Assembly (NCBI GenBank): GCA_947470005.1
Contig: CANISA010000005.1
Location: forward strand, 1 to 16,569
Direction of reading: 5' to 3'
Origin: Legionellaceae bacterium
Lineage (GTDB): Bacteria > Pseudomonadota > Gammaproteobacteria > Legionellales > Legionellaceae
DNA: 16,569 bases
The notes beneath the pieces are model-generated. The model ran no database searches. It was not told where the DNA came from and saw only the letters and a program-made list of their open reading frames with translations. A program made the position numbers and the translations under genes. Of this stretch, positions 15,924-16,569 are shown piece after piece; position 1 is the first letter of the stretch; each line of letters begins with the position of its first letter.

Positions 15924-15931
15924 TTATTACA
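15923..15931 (-). promoter_or_regulatory. Candidate extended -10 of the nrdAB promoter
   Basis: TGTAATAAT on the - strand has the TGn form plus AATAAT, a 5 of 6 match to TATAAT. It sits between the two candidate NrdR boxes, where a repressor would block it. No good -35 is present at the normal distance. The leader to nrdA would be about 65 bases. Confidence 0.3.
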
Positions 15932-15937
15932 CTCGCC

Positions 15938-15953
15938 CATAACTACATAGTGT
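15938..15953 (-). promoter_or_regulatory. Candidate NrdR box, distal
   Basis: The - strand reads ACACTATGTAGTTATG. The left half (ACACTAT) is a perfect match to the NrdR box, while the right half is poor (9 of 16 in total). Together with the box at 15908-15923 it forms a pair in which the outer half-sites are best conserved. Confidence 0.45.
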
Positions 15954-15972
15954 GTTTTATAAAAATAACAAG

Positions 15973-15994
15973 AGCATAAGTCTGGGGATATGCT
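15973..15994 (-). terminator. Weak candidate terminator of the phosphodiester glycosidase gene
   Basis: On the - strand, AGCATA and TATGCT form a 6-base-pair stem with a 10-base loop, followed by a T-rich run (TTGTTATTTTT). The stem is short and AT-rich and overlaps the weak DnaA-like site at 15983-15991, so the role is uncertain. Confidence 0.25.
15983..15991 (-). promoter_or_regulatory. Weak second DnaA-like box
   Basis: The - strand reads ATATCCCCA, 7 of 9 matches to TTATCCACA, 11 bases (start to start) from the consensus box at 15994-16002 and in the same orientation. E. coli nrdA also has closely spaced DnaA boxes upstream. Confidence 0.35.
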
Positions 15995-16002
15995 GTGGAT
16001 AA
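15994..16002 (-). promoter_or_regulatory. Perfect consensus DnaA box upstream of nrdAB
   Basis: TTATCCACA on the - strand is an exact match to the high-affinity DnaA box. It lies 143 bases upstream of the nrdA start, in an intergenic region with no room for an origin. In E. coli DnaA binds upstream of nrdAB and ties dNTP supply to replication initiation; the same role is likely here. Confidence 0.6.
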
Positions 16003-16011
16003 TATGTGTGA

Positions 16012-16569
16012 TTAATGTGAATCATGACCGAGGGGTTTTATGACAATCGCGTCACTGACATCAGAAAAACCATGTGCGTTGAGTTGGAACGCGCCCATGT
16101 GGGCATACAATTGGCTCGAACTGCCCCCATCAAGATTGAGGGCATCAACGCAATACAACGGAAACGATTTCATGAGACCAGCTAATGCGGTGGTTGTCAT
16201 GGGTGCGTGATCAGTGACCAACATAATCAAGCGGCCATCGTGTGTGATGCCTAGCGCGGTACGTTCAGCATGGCCTGGCTTGAGCGGGGGGATGGTTCCT
16301 TTGACCAATAAACGTGGGCCACTTTGTACAGCAAAATCGATGGATTGGTCTGGGCTGTAATGGGAAAAACCAGATAAATGAGGCACATGGTCTAATACAT
16401 AAAAAATACCCCACCAACTGATCTGCTTCAATGGGCTGTATTGGTGATGATGACCGATACGTAGGCCCAGTGGGTGGTAATTTTTATCAAAGAAGCCACC
16501 ATTGATTGCAATGAGTGCTTGAGCGCGATGCGCGAATTGATCAACCGATGCCTGCGATCGGTTGATCTC
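16012..16569 (-). CDS. Phosphodiester glycosidase family (NAGPA / DUF2233 domain) protein, C-terminal part
   Basis: The frame is open to the right edge of the window, so the gene begins beyond it; 185 residues are visible. The visible part opens with EINRSQASVDQFAHRAQ and then ALIAINGGFFDKNYHPLGL, whose AINGGFF is the best-known signature of the NAGPA domain. Later come GHAERTALGITHDGRLIMLV and CVDALNLDGGSSSQLY, the conserved DGGxS segment, followed by VSDAIVI near the end. Domain members hydrolyse N-acetylglucosamine-1-phosphodiesters in animals; bacterial members are usually exported, with unclear substrates. Any signal peptide would be outside the window. The apparent start at 16431 is a TTG inside the domain and is not the true start. 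It precedes nrdA on the same strand across 160 bases of regulatory sequence, so cotranscription with nrdAB is not expected. Confidence 0.88.
   Translation of the reverse strand, partial: EINRSQASVDQFAHRAQALIAINGGFFDKNYHPLGLRIGHHHQYSPLKQISWWGIFYVLDHVPHLSGFSHYSPDQSIDFAVQSGPRLLVKGTIPPLKPGHAERTALGITHDGRLIMLVTDHAPMTTTALAGLMKSFPLYCVDALNLDGGSSSQLYAHMGAFQLNAHGFSDVSDAIVIKPLGHDSH

Noticed and set aside
15852..16011. Replication origin suggested by a consensus DnaA box in an AT-rich region
   Set aside because: Only one good DnaA box and one weak one are present, no array of boxes or AT-rich repeats, and the location upstream of nrdAB has a known regulatory explanation.

Overview
The window looks like chromosomal DNA from a gammaproteobacterium. 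Gene content and protein character (a Chlamydia/Pseudomonas-like NrdA with two ATP-cones, a YafS-like methyltransferase, a secreted papain-family protease, an orphan helical protein that resembles a host-interaction factor) make a Legionella/Coxiella-type lineage plausible. That placement is inference and no marker here settles it. Coding density is very high and no stretch of 300 bases lacks a gene. I see no rRNA, tRNA, CRISPR array, insertion sequence or prophage gene.

Layout. (1) 1-2357, + strand: the end of a saccharopine/lysine dehydrogenase-family gene followed by an ALDH7 (antiquitin-type) dehydrogenase, a likely lysine-catabolism pair. (2) 2396-6241, - strand: rsfS-rlmH-mrdA-rodA, read leftwards. 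It combines two ribosome-related genes (ribosome silencing, 23S rRNA methylation) with the elongation peptidoglycan transpeptidase/glycosyltransferase pair. mrdA and rodA overlap by 4 bases. (3) 6374-7894, + strand: an AT-rich orphan gene for an unrecognised, mostly helical 506-residue protein, divergent from rsfS, followed by a pair of related palindromes (7933-7994). (4) 8003-9076, - strand: an exported C1-family cysteine peptidase with its own likely promoter. (5) 9155-11035, - strand: parE. (6) about 11149-11907, + strand: a YafS-like methyltransferase, divergent from parE, whose stop codon abuts the stop codon of nrdB. (7) 11908-15851, - strand: nrdA-nrdB, class I ribonucleotide reductase. 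Its upstream region carries a consensus DnaA box and a candidate pair of NrdR boxes. (8) 16012 to the window end, - strand: the C-terminal part of a phosphodiester glycosidase (NAGPA-domain) protein.

How it fits together. Most of the window is housekeeping: cell-wall elongation, chromosome decatenation, dNTP supply and ribosome maintenance. The accessory interest lies in the orphan gene and its flanking palindromes, the secreted protease, and the regulatory region of nrdAB. I found no clear evidence of a new multigene system. The best candidate for something undescribed is the orphan protein at 6374-7894.
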